Shown here: positions 1-7,877 of the stretch, in pieces
Position numbering within the stretch: the stretch's first letter is position 1
Layout: each line of letters opens with the position of its first letter
Assembly: GCA_045540295.1 (NCBI GenBank)
Contig: JAZQGY010000015.1
Span: forward strand, 1-64,000
Length of the DNA stretch: 64,000 bases
Direction of reading: 5' to 3'
Source: SIG452 sp045540295
GTDB lineage: Bacteria; Bacillota; Clostridia; UMGS1840
The notes under the pieces: generated by a model
What the model saw: only the letters and a program-made list of their open reading frames with translations
The model's database searches: none
Told to the model about the DNA's origin: nothing
Translations under genes and position numbers: made by a program

Positions 1-393
1 AGAAAAAATCTTTTTAAGGTTGATTACAGTATCCTCACCCTTGGAGGATTCTATATTATTGTGATGGCGGCGTACATCTTTTTTGAAATGTTTGTTGTAA
101 ATTATAGACCTGTACTTATAAATGGAATTTTAGAAGCATCTTATCCGTCATCAACCACCATGCTCGTAATGTGTGTTATGCCAACAGCCATAATACAGTC
201 TAATTCACGCATCAAAAGTAATATAGTTAAGAAATGTGTGAACATTCTAAGTACTGCATTTATTGCTTTTATGGTAATAGCGAGACTCCTTTCGGGTGTG
301 CATTGGTTTTCCGATATTATCGGCGGTGCACTACTCAGTAGTGGAGTTGTTATGATATATTATTCTGTCAGCAATGTTGCAAATCATAAGTGA
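1..393 (+). CDS. PAP2-family phosphatase, C-terminal part (cut by window start)
   Basis: The frame is open from base 1, so the true start lies outside the window; the visible part has about 130 residues. It ends with transmembrane helices typical of membrane phosphatidic-acid phosphatase type 2 enzymes, which dephosphorylate lipid phosphates such as undecaprenyl pyrophosphate. Seen directly: an RP pair, YPSSTTM where motif 2 (PSGH or PSSH) is expected, and ARLLSGVHWFSDIIGG, which fits motif 3 with its nucleophilic His and partner Asp. The His of motif 2 appears to be Thr, so activity is uncertain. Substrate unknown. Confidence 0.75.
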   Translation, partial: RKNLFKVDYSILTLGGFYIIVMAAYIFFEMFVVNYRPVLINGILEASYPSSTTMLVMCVMPTAIIQSNSRIKSNIVKKCVNILSTAFIAFMVIARLLSGVHWFSDIIGGALLSSGVVMIYYSVSNVANHK

Positions 394-577
394 TAACAAG
401 AAAAGTTGATTTCATAGGAAATCATGCCGAAAGGCTTGATTATATATTTTATTTTAAGGAGATTTGCTGTTTGAAGAAAAACAACACCTTGGATATTGTG
501 GCATAGCCGGAGGCTGTGTAAAAATATCCGCACAAGCCTCCCGGCAGTGAGGTCAACATAATCAGGAGGAGAAAATA

Positions 578-1204
578 ATGAGTAAAAATGACTATTTAAT
601 TCGTTTAGAAAGAAAAGAAGACTACCCTGTGGTAGAAAATTTGATTCGTGAATCATTTTGGAATGTATACCGCCCCGGATGTATGGAACACTATCTCATA
701 ACACAGTTAAGAGAACATTCTGACTTTGTCAAGGAACTTGATTTCGTTATGGAAAAGGATGGCGAAATTATCGGGCAAAATGTGTTTGTAAAAGCAAATA
801 TCAAAGCAGATGACGGAAGAAATATTCCGATTCTTACAATGGGACCTATTTGCATTACACCAAAGCTTAAAAGACAAGGTTATGGTAAAATTCTGCTTGA
901 TTATTCAACCCGGAAAGCTACCGAACTTGGCTTTGGTGCAGTATGCTTTGAAGGTAATATTAACTTCTATAGCAAAAGCGGTTTTACCTTTGCAAGTGAA
1001 TTTGGACTCCGTTACCATGGTCTACCAGAAGGTGCAGATGCATCCTTCTTCCTGTGTAAGGAGTTAATTCCAGGGTATTTAAGCGGTATCACGGGAGAAT
1101 ACGGACCACCGGAGGTATATCTTTTCCCCGAGGAAGAATCAGAGGAATTTGATAAAAAATTTCCTTATAAAGAAAAACTGAAACTTCCGGGACAACTTTT
1201 CTAA
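578..1204 (+). CDS. GNAT-family N-acetyltransferase
   Basis: A 208-residue protein starting at an ATG preceded by AGGAGG (spacing about 7). It has the GNAT fold: an N-terminal strand-helix region, a central strand (ITMGPICITPKLKRQGYG) leading into the acetyl-CoA pyrophosphate loop RQGYGK, and a C-terminal part with FYSKSGF, a common GNAT motif B ending. These enzymes transfer acetyl groups from acetyl-CoA to amines; the substrate cannot be read from sequence. It stands alone between the PAP2 remnant and a strong terminator. Confidence 0.85.
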   Translation: MSKNDYLIRLERKEDYPVVENLIRESFWNVYRPGCMEHYLITQLREHSDFVKELDFVMEKDGEIIGQNVFVKANIKADDGRNIPILTMGPICITPKLKRQGYGKILLDYSTRKATELGFGAVCFEGNINFYSKSGFTFASEFGLRYHGLPEGADASFFLCKELIPGYLSGITGEYGPPEVYLFPEEESEEFDKKFPYKEKLKLPGQLF

Positions 1205-1217
1205 AACGAATAACAAT

Positions 1218-1262
1218 GCACCGCTTTGACAAAATTTTGAGTCAAAAGCGGTGCATTTATTT
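1218..1262 (+). terminator. Rho-independent terminator of the acetyltransferase gene
   Basis: A 14-base arm TGCACCGCTTTGAC is complementary to GTCAAAAGCGGTGCA (one bulged A) across a loop of about 9 bases, followed by a T-rich tract. It lies 13 bases after the stop codon. Confidence 0.85.
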
Positions 1263-1394
1263 TTAGAGATAAGTTTCATTGTGAATTGAGAAAAAGTGTA
1301 GAGTGGCAAAATTAACCCGGAATAAACACATATGAAATTACGATGGAACTTTTCTTTTTTGAGAACCCCCTTTATTTAAGTCTTTTTGAGCATA

Positions 1395-1433
1395 GAAAAA
1401 GAACCGTAACTTTGTATCAAAATTACGGTTCTT
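1395..1433 (-). terminator. Terminator of tRNA-Ser
   Basis: GAACCGTAA and TTACGGTTC form a 9-bp stem. On the minus strand it is followed by a T run. It lies just after the 3' end of the tRNA. Confidence 0.8.
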
Positions 1434-1436
1434 CTT

Positions 1437-1525
1437 TGGCGGAGAGGGCGGGATTCGAACCCGCGTGCGGTTGCCCGCAAACTGATTTCGAGTCAGCCCC
1501 GTTATGACCACTTCGATACCTCTCC
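1437..1525 (-). tRNA. tRNA-Ser (anticodon CGA)
   Basis: Read on the minus strand, the acceptor stem GGAGAGG pairs with CCTCTCC, followed by discriminator G and an encoded CCA. The anticodon loop is CTCGAAA, giving anticodon CGA (codon UCG). The long variable arm (GCGGGCAACCGC) is the class II feature of tRNA-Ser, and the T arm carries GGTTCGAATCC. Length is 89 with CCA. Confidence 0.95.
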
Positions 1526-1541
1526 CCATTAAATCCTTCAT

Positions 1542-1570
1542 AGTTTACCAAATTTTTGAAGAATTGTCAA
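1542..1570 (-). promoter_or_regulatory. Sigma-A type promoter of tRNA-Ser
   Basis: On the minus strand a perfect -35 TTGACA is followed after 17 bases by TAAACT. It lies 17 bases upstream of the mature tRNA 5' end, as expected for a tRNA promoter. Confidence 0.75.
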
Positions 1571-1590
1571 GCTAATCAAGAATATTTCTT

Positions 1591-1998
1591 CTATTCCACA
1601 CCATAAGGCCAATCATTGATGCCGCCAAATTCTTTCACGTTGGTATAGCCTAACTTTACAAGGCTTTCGGAAGCAATTTTACTGCGGCGTCCTGAACGGC
1701 AATACACTAAAATCAGCTGGTTTTTATCGGGTAATTTTTCCGCTGCCTGCGCTTCGATTTCGGTGTGAGGAATTAACACGGCGTTTTTGATATGACCGCT
1801 GTCATATTCGTCCTGTGCTCTCACATCCACAATGATAGCGTTGGGGTAAGTATCCATCAGTTCTTTCGCCTGCTGGGGTGTAATTTGTTCATACATGATT
1901 TTTTCTCCCTGTTCGCTTGTGATCGTATTTGTAGAATTTCCGCAAGCAGTTAAGAATATACAAAGACAAGCAATTAGGATACAATATATTTTTTTCAT
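1591..1998 (-). CDS. Rhodanese-domain lipoprotein
   Basis: A 135-residue protein with an N-terminal signal peptide and lipobox (FLTAC), so it should be tethered outside the cytoplasmic membrane. Residues about 38-133 are a single rhodanese domain (IIVDVRAQDEYDSGHI) with active-site loop CRSGRRS holding the persulfide-forming Cys. Such proteins move sulfane sulfur or act in redox chemistry; the acceptor is unknown. The start lies 4 bases after the Sir2 gene, and it is the last gene of a five-gene run. Confidence 0.85.
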   Translation of the reverse strand: MKKIYCILIACLCIFLTACGNSTNTITSEQGEKIMYEQITPQQAKELMDTYPNAIIVDVRAQDEYDSGHIKNAVLIPHTEIEAQAAEKLPDKNQLILVYCRSGRRSKIASESLVKLGYTNVKEFGGINDWPYGVE

Positions 1999-2002
1999 TG
2001 GA

Positions 2003-2743
2003 TTATCCCTCCAGTTCTTTCATCACTTTTTGAAATACTTCGCCGATATTTTGACGAATAACCAAATTGGCATTACCATCGTATCCGGTTTCTGATTTGT
2101 TAATCATCACAAGATACTTGCCACCGAAGTACCGCACAAAAGATGCGGCGGGATACACCGCTAAGGAAGTGCCGCCCACGATGAGCATATCGGCGTTTTC
2201 AATATGAGAAACGGCAGCTTCGGTAACCCCGTCGTAAAGACTTTCTCCGTATAACACCACTTTCGGTTTCATCATACCGTTACAATGAGGGCATCTTGGA
2301 ATTTCTTCCGCTTTAATATCTGTGAGAACAGCTTGGCTGTCTCCGATTTTTCCGCATAATGCACAAGAAAATCGGGAGGCAGTTCCGTGAAGCTCAATAA
2401 CGTTTTGGCTACCTGCCCTTTGGTGCAGGCCATCAATATTTTGGGTAATGACCGCCTTTAGTTTCCCCATTTCTTCCAATTTCGCCAATGCCTTATGGGC
2501 ACTGTTCGGCTCCACCGCAATGATAAAGTATTTCCGGTAAAAATCATAAAAAATATCGGGATGCTGGAAGAAAAAATCGTGGCTCAAAATCACTTCGGGA
2601 GGAACACCGTACTCTTTCACGGTGTGATAAAGACCGTCCTCACTGCGATAATCCTTTACCCCGCTTTCGGTGGACACACCTGCCCCGCCAAAAAACACGA
2701 TATTATTACATTCTTTTATCATGTTGGCAAACTGTTCTATCAT
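2003..2743 (-). CDS. cobB: Sir2-family NAD-dependent protein deacylase
   Basis: A 246-residue sirtuin. NAD-binding motif GAGVSTESGVKDYRS is at about 20-34; the catalytic His is in TQNIDGLHQRAGS..ELHG; a CxxC..CxxC zinc module (CALC, CPHC) follows. Sirtuins remove acyl groups from lysine using NAD and yield nicotinamide and O-acyl-ADP-ribose. The start codon overlaps the stop of the YjbR gene by 4 bases (ATGA), suggesting translational coupling. The GVKDYRS variant of the usual GIPDFRS loop may signal a bacterial subclass; substrate range is unknown. Confidence 0.9.
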   Translation of the reverse strand: MIEQFANMIKECNNIVFFGGAGVSTESGVKDYRSEDGLYHTVKEYGVPPEVILSHDFFFQHPDIFYDFYRKYFIIAVEPNSAHKALAKLEEMGKLKAVITQNIDGLHQRAGSQNVIELHGTASRFSCALCGKIGDSQAVLTDIKAEEIPRCPHCNGMMKPKVVLYGESLYDGVTEAAVSHIENADMLIVGGTSLAVYPAASFVRYFGGKYLVMINKSETGYDGNANLVIRQNIGEVFQKVMKELEG

Positions 2744-3090
2744 CGTTTCTTCCCTTTCTTTTTAGGTTTGGTTAGCTCATAACTGTCCCAAATCATATTT
2801 TTGATTTCTTCATTGGGAATACTGCCATCCAAAATGATAGAGTTCCAATGGAATTTATTCATATGATAGGCAGGCACCACAGACCGATAAGTATTACGCC
2901 ACAAATAAGTGAGGTTGGGATCACATTTCAAATTCACCCAGATATTGCCCAGATGTTCATAGATTGCTGCAAACATCTTTTCATTTCCTTTGTGACGCAT
3001 AATCGTCCAATTAAAATCATGGAAGGGATAATCTTCGTAGGTGTCCAAAAGGGACAGACAAAAGTCTATCACTTCTTGTCTTGTGTTCAT
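2740..3090 (-). CDS. MmcQ/YjbR family protein
   Basis: A 116-residue protein of the MmcQ/YjbR (CyaY-like fold) family, recognised by the layout from DTYEDYPF through WVNLKCDPNL to YHMNKFHWNSIIL. Members are small cytosolic proteins, proposed to bind DNA, with no settled function. The C-terminus is Lys-rich (PKKKGKKR). Both ends overlap neighbours by 4 bases (MATE upstream, Sir2 downstream), so the three genes are almost certainly co-translated. Confidence 0.85.
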   Translation of the reverse strand: MNTRQEVIDFCLSLLDTYEDYPFHDFNWTIMRHKGNEKMFAAIYEHLGNIWVNLKCDPNLTYLWRNTYRSVVPAYHMNKFHWNSIILDGSIPNEEIKNMIWDSYELTKPKKKGKKR

Positions 3091-4457
3091 TTTGTACCTC
3101 CGCTAATCTCTTTTAATGCCTTCTTAAACTGGACTGTAAAGAGTATGGCTGTAAAGGTAACTGCAATCACATCTGCAACGGGTTCCGCCATATAGACCCC
3201 TTTTGTTTTGTCTTCCATCAGATTTGGCATAATGTAAATCAGCGGAAGGAGTAAAACGAATTTACGCACAACCGCAACCACAATGGAATTTGCCGCTTTG
3301 CCAAGGGAAGTGAAGGTCATCTGGCAGGCAATCTGTATACCAAAGAGTGCCAATCCGCCAAGATAAATTCTTAACATCGGTGCCGCAAACTGCGCAAGAG
3401 CTGCATTGGAGGTAAATATTCTAACAAAAATTTCGGGTACAATCATCACCGCAGCCCACAATGCAACGGAATACGTCAAGCAAGTAATTAAAAGCAAACG
3501 GAAGGTTTTCTTCACTCTGTACGCGTTTTTCGCACCAAAGTTGTAGCTTGTAATCGGCTGAGCGCCTTGTGCGATTCCCTGCAACGGTAACATTGCAAAC
3601 TGCATCACACTTGTCATAATAGTCATGGCACCAACTGCAATATCTCCGCCATATTGAAGCAGCGAAGAATTAAAACAAACGGAAATGACGCTTTCGCTGG
3701 ACTGCATCACAAATGCTGCTGTTCCCAGTGCGATACAAGGCAGAATAACGCTTAAGCGAAGTTTTAAGTTTTCTTTTCTGATTTTCAACTGTGTCTTTTT
3801 GCCGCAGAGGAAAGAGATAATCCATGCACAGGAAAGCATCTGCGAAATAATAGTCGCAAGTGCCGCACCTTTTACTCCCATTCCAAATCCAAAAATAAAT
3901 ATAGGATCAAGCACAATGTTGCATACCGCACCGATAATCACCGAAACCATAGATATCGTGGTAAAACCCTGTGCCGTAATGAAGGTATTCATCCCCAAGG
4001 TCATCTGCACAAACAAAGTGCCAAGTGCATATATGCTCATATAGTCGGTTGCATAGCCAATTGTGTTTTCACTGGCACCAAAAGCAAGGAGCAGGTCCTT
4101 GTTCCAGACAAGTAAAACGACGGTCAGCACAACCGACACAACAATCTGCAAACTAAAACAGTTTCCAAGAGTCTTTTCAGCAGACTCGGTATCCTTTTCG
4201 CCCATAAAGATAGAGGCTCTCGGTGCACCGCCTGAGCTTACAAGAGCTGCAAAAGCTGAAACAAGCATAATTATCGGCATACAAACACCAACACCTGTGA
4301 GTGCTAAACTGCCATCACCGGGCATATGACCGATGTAGATACGGTCTACAATATTGTATAGCATATTGATAAGCTGCGCCACAACCGTCGGAATAGACAA
4401 CTTAAACAAAAGCTTACCGATAGGCTCCGTCATCAAAAATTCTTTTTTATTATCCAT
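3087..4457 (-). CDS. MATE-family efflux transporter
   Basis: A 456-residue membrane protein with about 12 predicted helices in two homologous halves, typical of multidrug and toxin extrusion antiporters of the DinF/NorM superfamily (Na+ or H+ coupled). The N-terminus GKLLFKLSIPTVVAQLINML.. and the inter-helix segment IYIGHMPGDGSLALTGVGV match the family. Length is normal. The start lies 13 bases after the RibD-like gene. Substrate cannot be inferred. Confidence 0.9.
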   Translation of the reverse strand: MDNKKEFLMTEPIGKLLFKLSIPTVVAQLINMLYNIVDRIYIGHMPGDGSLALTGVGVCMPIIMLVSAFAALVSSGGAPRASIFMGEKDTESAEKTLGNCFSLQIVVSVVLTVVLLVWNKDLLLAFGASENTIGYATDYMSIYALGTLFVQMTLGMNTFITAQGFTTISMVSVIIGAVCNIVLDPIFIFGFGMGVKGAALATIISQMLSCAWIISFLCGKKTQLKIRKENLKLRLSVILPCIALGTAAFVMQSSESVISVCFNSSLLQYGGDIAVGAMTIMTSVMQFAMLPLQGIAQGAQPITSYNFGAKNAYRVKKTFRLLLITCLTYSVALWAAVMIVPEIFVRIFTSNAALAQFAAPMLRIYLGGLALFGIQIACQMTFTSLGKAANSIVVAVVRKFVLLLPLIYIMPNLMEDKTKGVYMAEPVADVIAVTFTAILFTVQFKKALKEISGGTK

Positions 4458-4470
4458 TTGATAAAATACC

Positions 4471-5169
4471 TTATTTTCGTATATAATTCAACCACAAAAC
4501 GTCTTCGTATTGCTTGGTTTCCTGTAATTTGAAGTCCTCTGATAAGCTATCCATAAACAACGGCTTATCATCTGCTTCTGCCACAATCGGTGCAACAACA
4601 AGACTCAGTTCATCAATGACGGCAGCACGGTTAAAATAACCGTTCACAATGCTTCCGCCCTCTAATAAAATTTTTTGAATTCCCAAAAAATTGCTCAGTT
4701 TTTCTAACGCCATAGCAACATCAATTTCGGTTTCTCCCGCAAATATATACGGAATCCCCAAATCACGCAAATAAGCAAGATACCGTCCATCTGCCTGATG
4801 GGTTAACACCTCCACAATCTGTGCACCGCCATAACCCGGGTCTTCATCCACAATCTTAGCTTCCTGCCAGCCAAGTTTTCCCTTGGGATCAAAGCTAATA
4901 GCATAGAATCCCGATAAATTATCCGGAATAAAATCGTCTTGGTTACCGATAGACTCATACCCTGTTAAATCGGGATACCAGCCACCGGTAAAGCTGCCTT
5001 CCATGGTCACACGACCGCAAAGAAAACCGTTGGCACCGTTTTGGTTATACGTTCGGTTTAATTCGTAATACACATCTGTTGCCGCTTCACATTCGGGACG
5101 GGACAAAAAGTCCCCGGTCACCTTGCCGTCAATGGATGTTACCATATGACAAATGATATAAGGTCTCAT
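4471..5169 (-). CDS. RibD C-terminal / dihydrofolate-reductase-like protein
   Basis: I start this 232-residue protein at MRPYIICHMVTSIDGKV because GGAGG lies 9 bases before that ATG; a longer in-frame extension lacks such support. The sequence has the RibD_C fold: SIDGKVTGD near the N-terminus, GRVTMEGSF for substrate binding, and KILLEGGSIVNGYF for NADPH binding. Homologues reduce pteridine- or ribityl-type substrates with NADPH; stand-alone copies are usually uncharacterised. It heads the run RibD-like, MATE, YjbR, Sir2, rhodanese. Confidence 0.8.
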   Translation of the reverse strand: MRPYIICHMVTSIDGKVTGDFLSRPECEAATDVYYELNRTYNQNGANGFLCGRVTMEGSFTGGWYPDLTGYESIGNQDDFIPDNLSGFYAISFDPKGKLGWQEAKIVDEDPGYGGAQIVEVLTHQADGRYLAYLRDLGIPYIFAGETEIDVAMALEKLSNFLGIQKILLEGGSIVNGYFNRAAVIDELSLVVAPIVAEADDKPLFMDSLSEDFKLQETKQYEDVLWLNYIRK

Positions 5170-5205
5170 CAGTTGATTCCTCCATTGGATTTCAAAAATA
5201 GTGGG

Positions 5206-5232
5206 AAAAAGCACCGTGATGGTGCTTTTTTT
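5206..5232 (-). terminator. Terminator of the XRE-desulfoferrodoxin gene
   Basis: GCACC and GGTGC form a short GC stem flanked by A and T runs on both sides, directly after the stop codon of the regulator and before the RibD-like operon. Confidence 0.75.
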
Positions 5233-5830
5233 ACGGTTTATTGGATTTTAGCGAATGTTCCACCAATCCGTGACGGTTGCAATAAGAATACAGCTTTCCG
5301 CCATACATCCTCGGGATGCGGACCGCTCCGTCCTGCTCGGGATATAGCCGTACGGTGAGTATTCTGTCAAACCGCACATAAGACACGAAAGAAATATAGT
5401 GTTCCTTGGTCATAGGATGATGAAATTCTATATAAAACTCGTCATCCGGTTGGGTAATGCGGATTTCGTGGTCGCTATCTACCTTTTTTGGAACAAGTGC
5501 TTCCAACGGTTTTCCGCAACACACAATCTGACTGTTTGCCGTTCCCGTAAGAAAGCTTCCACAGGTGGGACACACATAAAATTTAGTTTTTTTCATATTG
5601 CCCGATTCTCCTCTGCCAATTTTTAATTTGCCCGATAACAGTGTTTGCTCACTGACACCGAGAATCTCTGCCAGAGAAGACACGGTGGCAACATCGGGGA
5701 ATCCGTGTCCTGTTTCCCATTTGGAAACAGTTTTGGGAGTAATTCCGAGCTTGTCTGCAATCTCTTTCTGAGTTAGCCCTTTCTGTTTGCGGAGAGTTGC
5801 CAGTAACATTCCTGTTTTTTGTAAATCCAT
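5231..5830 (-). CDS. XRE-type regulator fused to a desulfoferrodoxin-like domain
   Basis: A 199-residue two-domain protein. Residues about 8-65 are a Cro/C1 helix-turn-helix (LRKQKGLTQKEIADKLGIT..TVSKWETG). From about 85 onward it resembles desulfoferrodoxin: CPTCG and VCCG could form the FeCys4 centre. DHEIRI, HPMTKEHY and YCNRHGL place four His and one Cys as in the Fe(His4Cys) superoxide-reductase site. All nine ligands appear present. It could be a superoxide- or iron-responsive repressor, or a reductase with a DNA-binding tail. It lies upstream of and co-directional with an operon containing a rhodanese and a reductase, but a terminator separates them. Confidence 0.8.
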   Translation of the reverse strand: MDLQKTGMLLATLRKQKGLTQKEIADKLGITPKTVSKWETGHGFPDVATVSSLAEILGVSEQTLLSGKLKIGRGESGNMKKTKFYVCPTCGSFLTGTANSQIVCCGKPLEALVPKKVDSDHEIRITQPDDEFYIEFHHPMTKEHYISFVSYVRFDRILTVRLYPEQDGAVRIPRMYGGKLYSYCNRHGLVEHSLKSNKP

Positions 5831-5987
5831 ATCTTTTGATCACCTCTTATATAAGATTGTATCAAAAAATTACAGAAAAAGCAATCCACCATCCGTTGAC
5901 ACCAGGCACAACAATTGAGTGTGTACCGTCTAACCATAGGTATCAAAGCTCATAACATTCCCCTTGGTATTTTATCACCAAATTTAC

Positions 5988-6021
5988 AACCCCGAAAGCG
6001 CAATTTTGCTCTTTCGGGGTT
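5988..6021 (-). terminator. Stem-loop after the lipoprotein gene at 6045
   Basis: AACCCCGAAAG and CTTTCGGGGTT form an 11-bp stem just downstream of the lipoprotein stop. The following T tract is weak, so termination is probable rather than certain. Confidence 0.6.
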
Positions 6022-6044
6022 GCCCCTGATTAGCCTTTTATCAT

Positions 6045-6389
6045 TTACTTTTTAATGTATGTTACATACTCACCGAAGCTATCTTCGATTGACAATACAT
6101 TGTCCTTAATTGTGTATTGATAGGTGCTCGGCTCGGTTGCAGTTTCATAATGAAGGGTTACAGCCTTGCCATCATCCTCATAGGTAAATTTCATTTCACC
6201 GGCTACAAAATAATAGGAACCGGTTCCGTCTTCGTTAAAGGTATAATACATATCTGAGGAATCCTCATATACCCATTTCCCCACAATGGGAGCTGCGTTT
6301 GAGACTTCCTTCTGCGAGCACGCTGTAAATGCCAGCAGCAGCGCACTTAAACATAAAACCGATACCAAAATTCTGAGTACTCTTTTCAT
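6045..6389 (-). CDS. Small lipocalin-like lipoprotein
   Basis: A 114-residue protein with a signal peptide and lipobox (AFTAC). The mature part starts with VGKWVYEDSSD and has the alternating pattern of a small beta-barrel (DGTGSYYF.., NVLSIED), resembling lipocalin-like/DUF5640-type lipoproteins of Clostridia. Two other genes in this block (9199-9912 and 14433-14807) share the IVGxW.. start. Function is unknown; it is probably on the outer face of the membrane. Confidence 0.7.
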   Translation of the reverse strand: MKRVLRILVSVLCLSALLLAFTACSQKEVSNAAPIVGKWVYEDSSDMYYTFNEDGTGSYYFVAGEMKFTYEDDGKAVTLHYETATEPSTYQYTIKDNVLSIEDSFGEYVTYIKK

Positions 6390-6504
6390 ATCACATTCTC
6401 CTTTATTGAATTAAAATCAATGATAAACAAATATAGTAAGCGTTTTTGTTTGAAAGGCAAATCAGGTGTAATATTGAATTGTGAGGTCAACTCAGCAACA
6501 TTGT

Positions 6505-7827
6505 TTACGCTTTATCGTTTTCGTCAAACAAGTCGCCACATTCCGGGCAGAATTTGGGAGGATTCATGGGGTCTTCAGGAGTCCAGCCACATTTGTCACA
6601 TTTGTATAACGGTGCATCAGAAGGCTTTTTTGCGCCACAATTCTGGCAGAATTTGCCCTGATTTACCGCTCCGCAGGAACAGGTCCAGCCGCTTGCCGCA
6701 GGCTGAGCTTTTCCGCAGTTTGTGCAGAATTTACCGGTGTTTTGGGCACCGCATTCGCATTTCCAGCCACCTTGAGAAGTCACACCGCCAACCTGTTGGT
6801 TTACCATAGTGTTCTGCTGATTCTGAGAGTTGCCCACAAAGCCTGCCATGCTACCCATCATATTTCCTGCCATGCCCATACCCATAAAGCCCATTGCTGC
6901 ACCTGCCTCGTTTGCTGCAGCAGTGTTCATTGCCTGAGCGGTGGCGCCTGCCATATGACCCCGTAACATACTGTCATCTCTACCCATAGCAGTGGAACGC
7001 TGATATTCCAAAATTCTTGCTTCATCTTCTTCGGTAGCGTTGACGGAAGAAACGCCGAATTCCACGATTTCAATGCCCCGTCTGTCACGCCATTTGGAAG
7101 ATAACAGCTCGTTTAATTCGTCCGCCAGCTGCATGGTGTATGCAGGGATGGCTGCATAATAAATATTATTCTGAGAAATCTTGAACATTGCCGGATTTAG
7201 TGCAGTCAACAGTTCAGATTTTAGCTGTCCGTCAATTTCGTCACGGGTGAAGGCATAATCCACATTGGCACACACATTGGTGTAAAAGAGCAACGGATTG
7301 GTAATCCGATAGGAATATTCCCCATGGCAACGGATTTTAATATCCAAGGGGAATCCGATTGCCTGGTCCATAATCCGAAACGGGATGGGAGAGGGCGTGC
7401 CATATTTATTGCCCATAATTTCCTTGGTATTAAAGAAGTATACCCGCTGATCTTTGGCAGGTTCGCCGCCAAAGGCAAATCGTTTACCGATTTCAGAGAA
7501 GGATTTTTTGATGTTTTCTCCTAATTTTCCGTAGAAAATGCTGGGTTCAGTCTGATTATCGTATACAAATTCGCCGGGCTCTGCGCACACTTCCACCACT
7601 TTACCGGATTCCACAATCATCATACACTGCCCTTCATTGACGTTGATGATGGAACCGTTGGAAATAATGTTATCGGTGCCTTTGGTATTGGAGGAACGGC
7701 CTCCTGCTTTCTTTTCGCCTTTTACCACCAAAGTATCGGCATCCATACTGTCACAATAGAAATAATCACGCCATTGGTCCGCTAAAACGCCGCCCAGCGC
7801 ACCAAATCCTGCTTTTAATAAGCCCAT
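6505..7827 (-). CDS. SPFH/YdjI-like protein with C-terminal zinc ribbons
   Basis: A 440-residue protein. Residues about 1-290 form the SPFH/virion-core-like domain seen in Bacillus YdjI. A Gly/Met/Ala-rich linker (about 300-345, AMGFMGMGMAGNMM) follows, then three zinc-ribbon units with CxC or CxxC pairs (CECG/CTNCG, CSCG/CQNCG, CDKCG/CPECG). YdjI works with YdjG, YdjH and PspA in membrane-stress response. Homologues of YdjG and YdjH lie 3-5 kb away on the same strand, separated by surface-protein genes. No PspA gene is in the window. Confidence 0.85.
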   Translation of the reverse strand: MGLLKAGFGALGGVLADQWRDYFYCDSMDADTLVVKGEKKAGGRSSNTKGTDNIISNGSIINVNEGQCMMIVESGKVVEVCAEPGEFVYDNQTEPSIFYGKLGENIKKSFSEIGKRFAFGGEPAKDQRVYFFNTKEIMGNKYGTPSPIPFRIMDQAIGFPLDIKIRCHGEYSYRITNPLLFYTNVCANVDYAFTRDEIDGQLKSELLTALNPAMFKISQNNIYYAAIPAYTMQLADELNELLSSKWRDRRGIEIVEFGVSSVNATEEDEARILEYQRSTAMGRDDSMLRGHMAGATAQAMNTAAANEAGAAMGFMGMGMAGNMMGSMAGFVGNSQNQQNTMVNQQVGGVTSQGGWKCECGAQNTGKFCTNCGKAQPAASGWTCSCGAVNQGKFCQNCGAKKPSDAPLYKCDKCGWTPEDPMNPPKFCPECGDLFDENDKA

Positions 7828-7877
7828 AAGTATTCTCCTTTACATATATGAATCTTGGTAGTATCTACCAACCTGTT

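Noticed and set aside
450..515. Tiny frame beginning TTG after AAGGAG, about 12 codons
   Set aside because: Too short to support; could be a decayed gene start but no family is seen.
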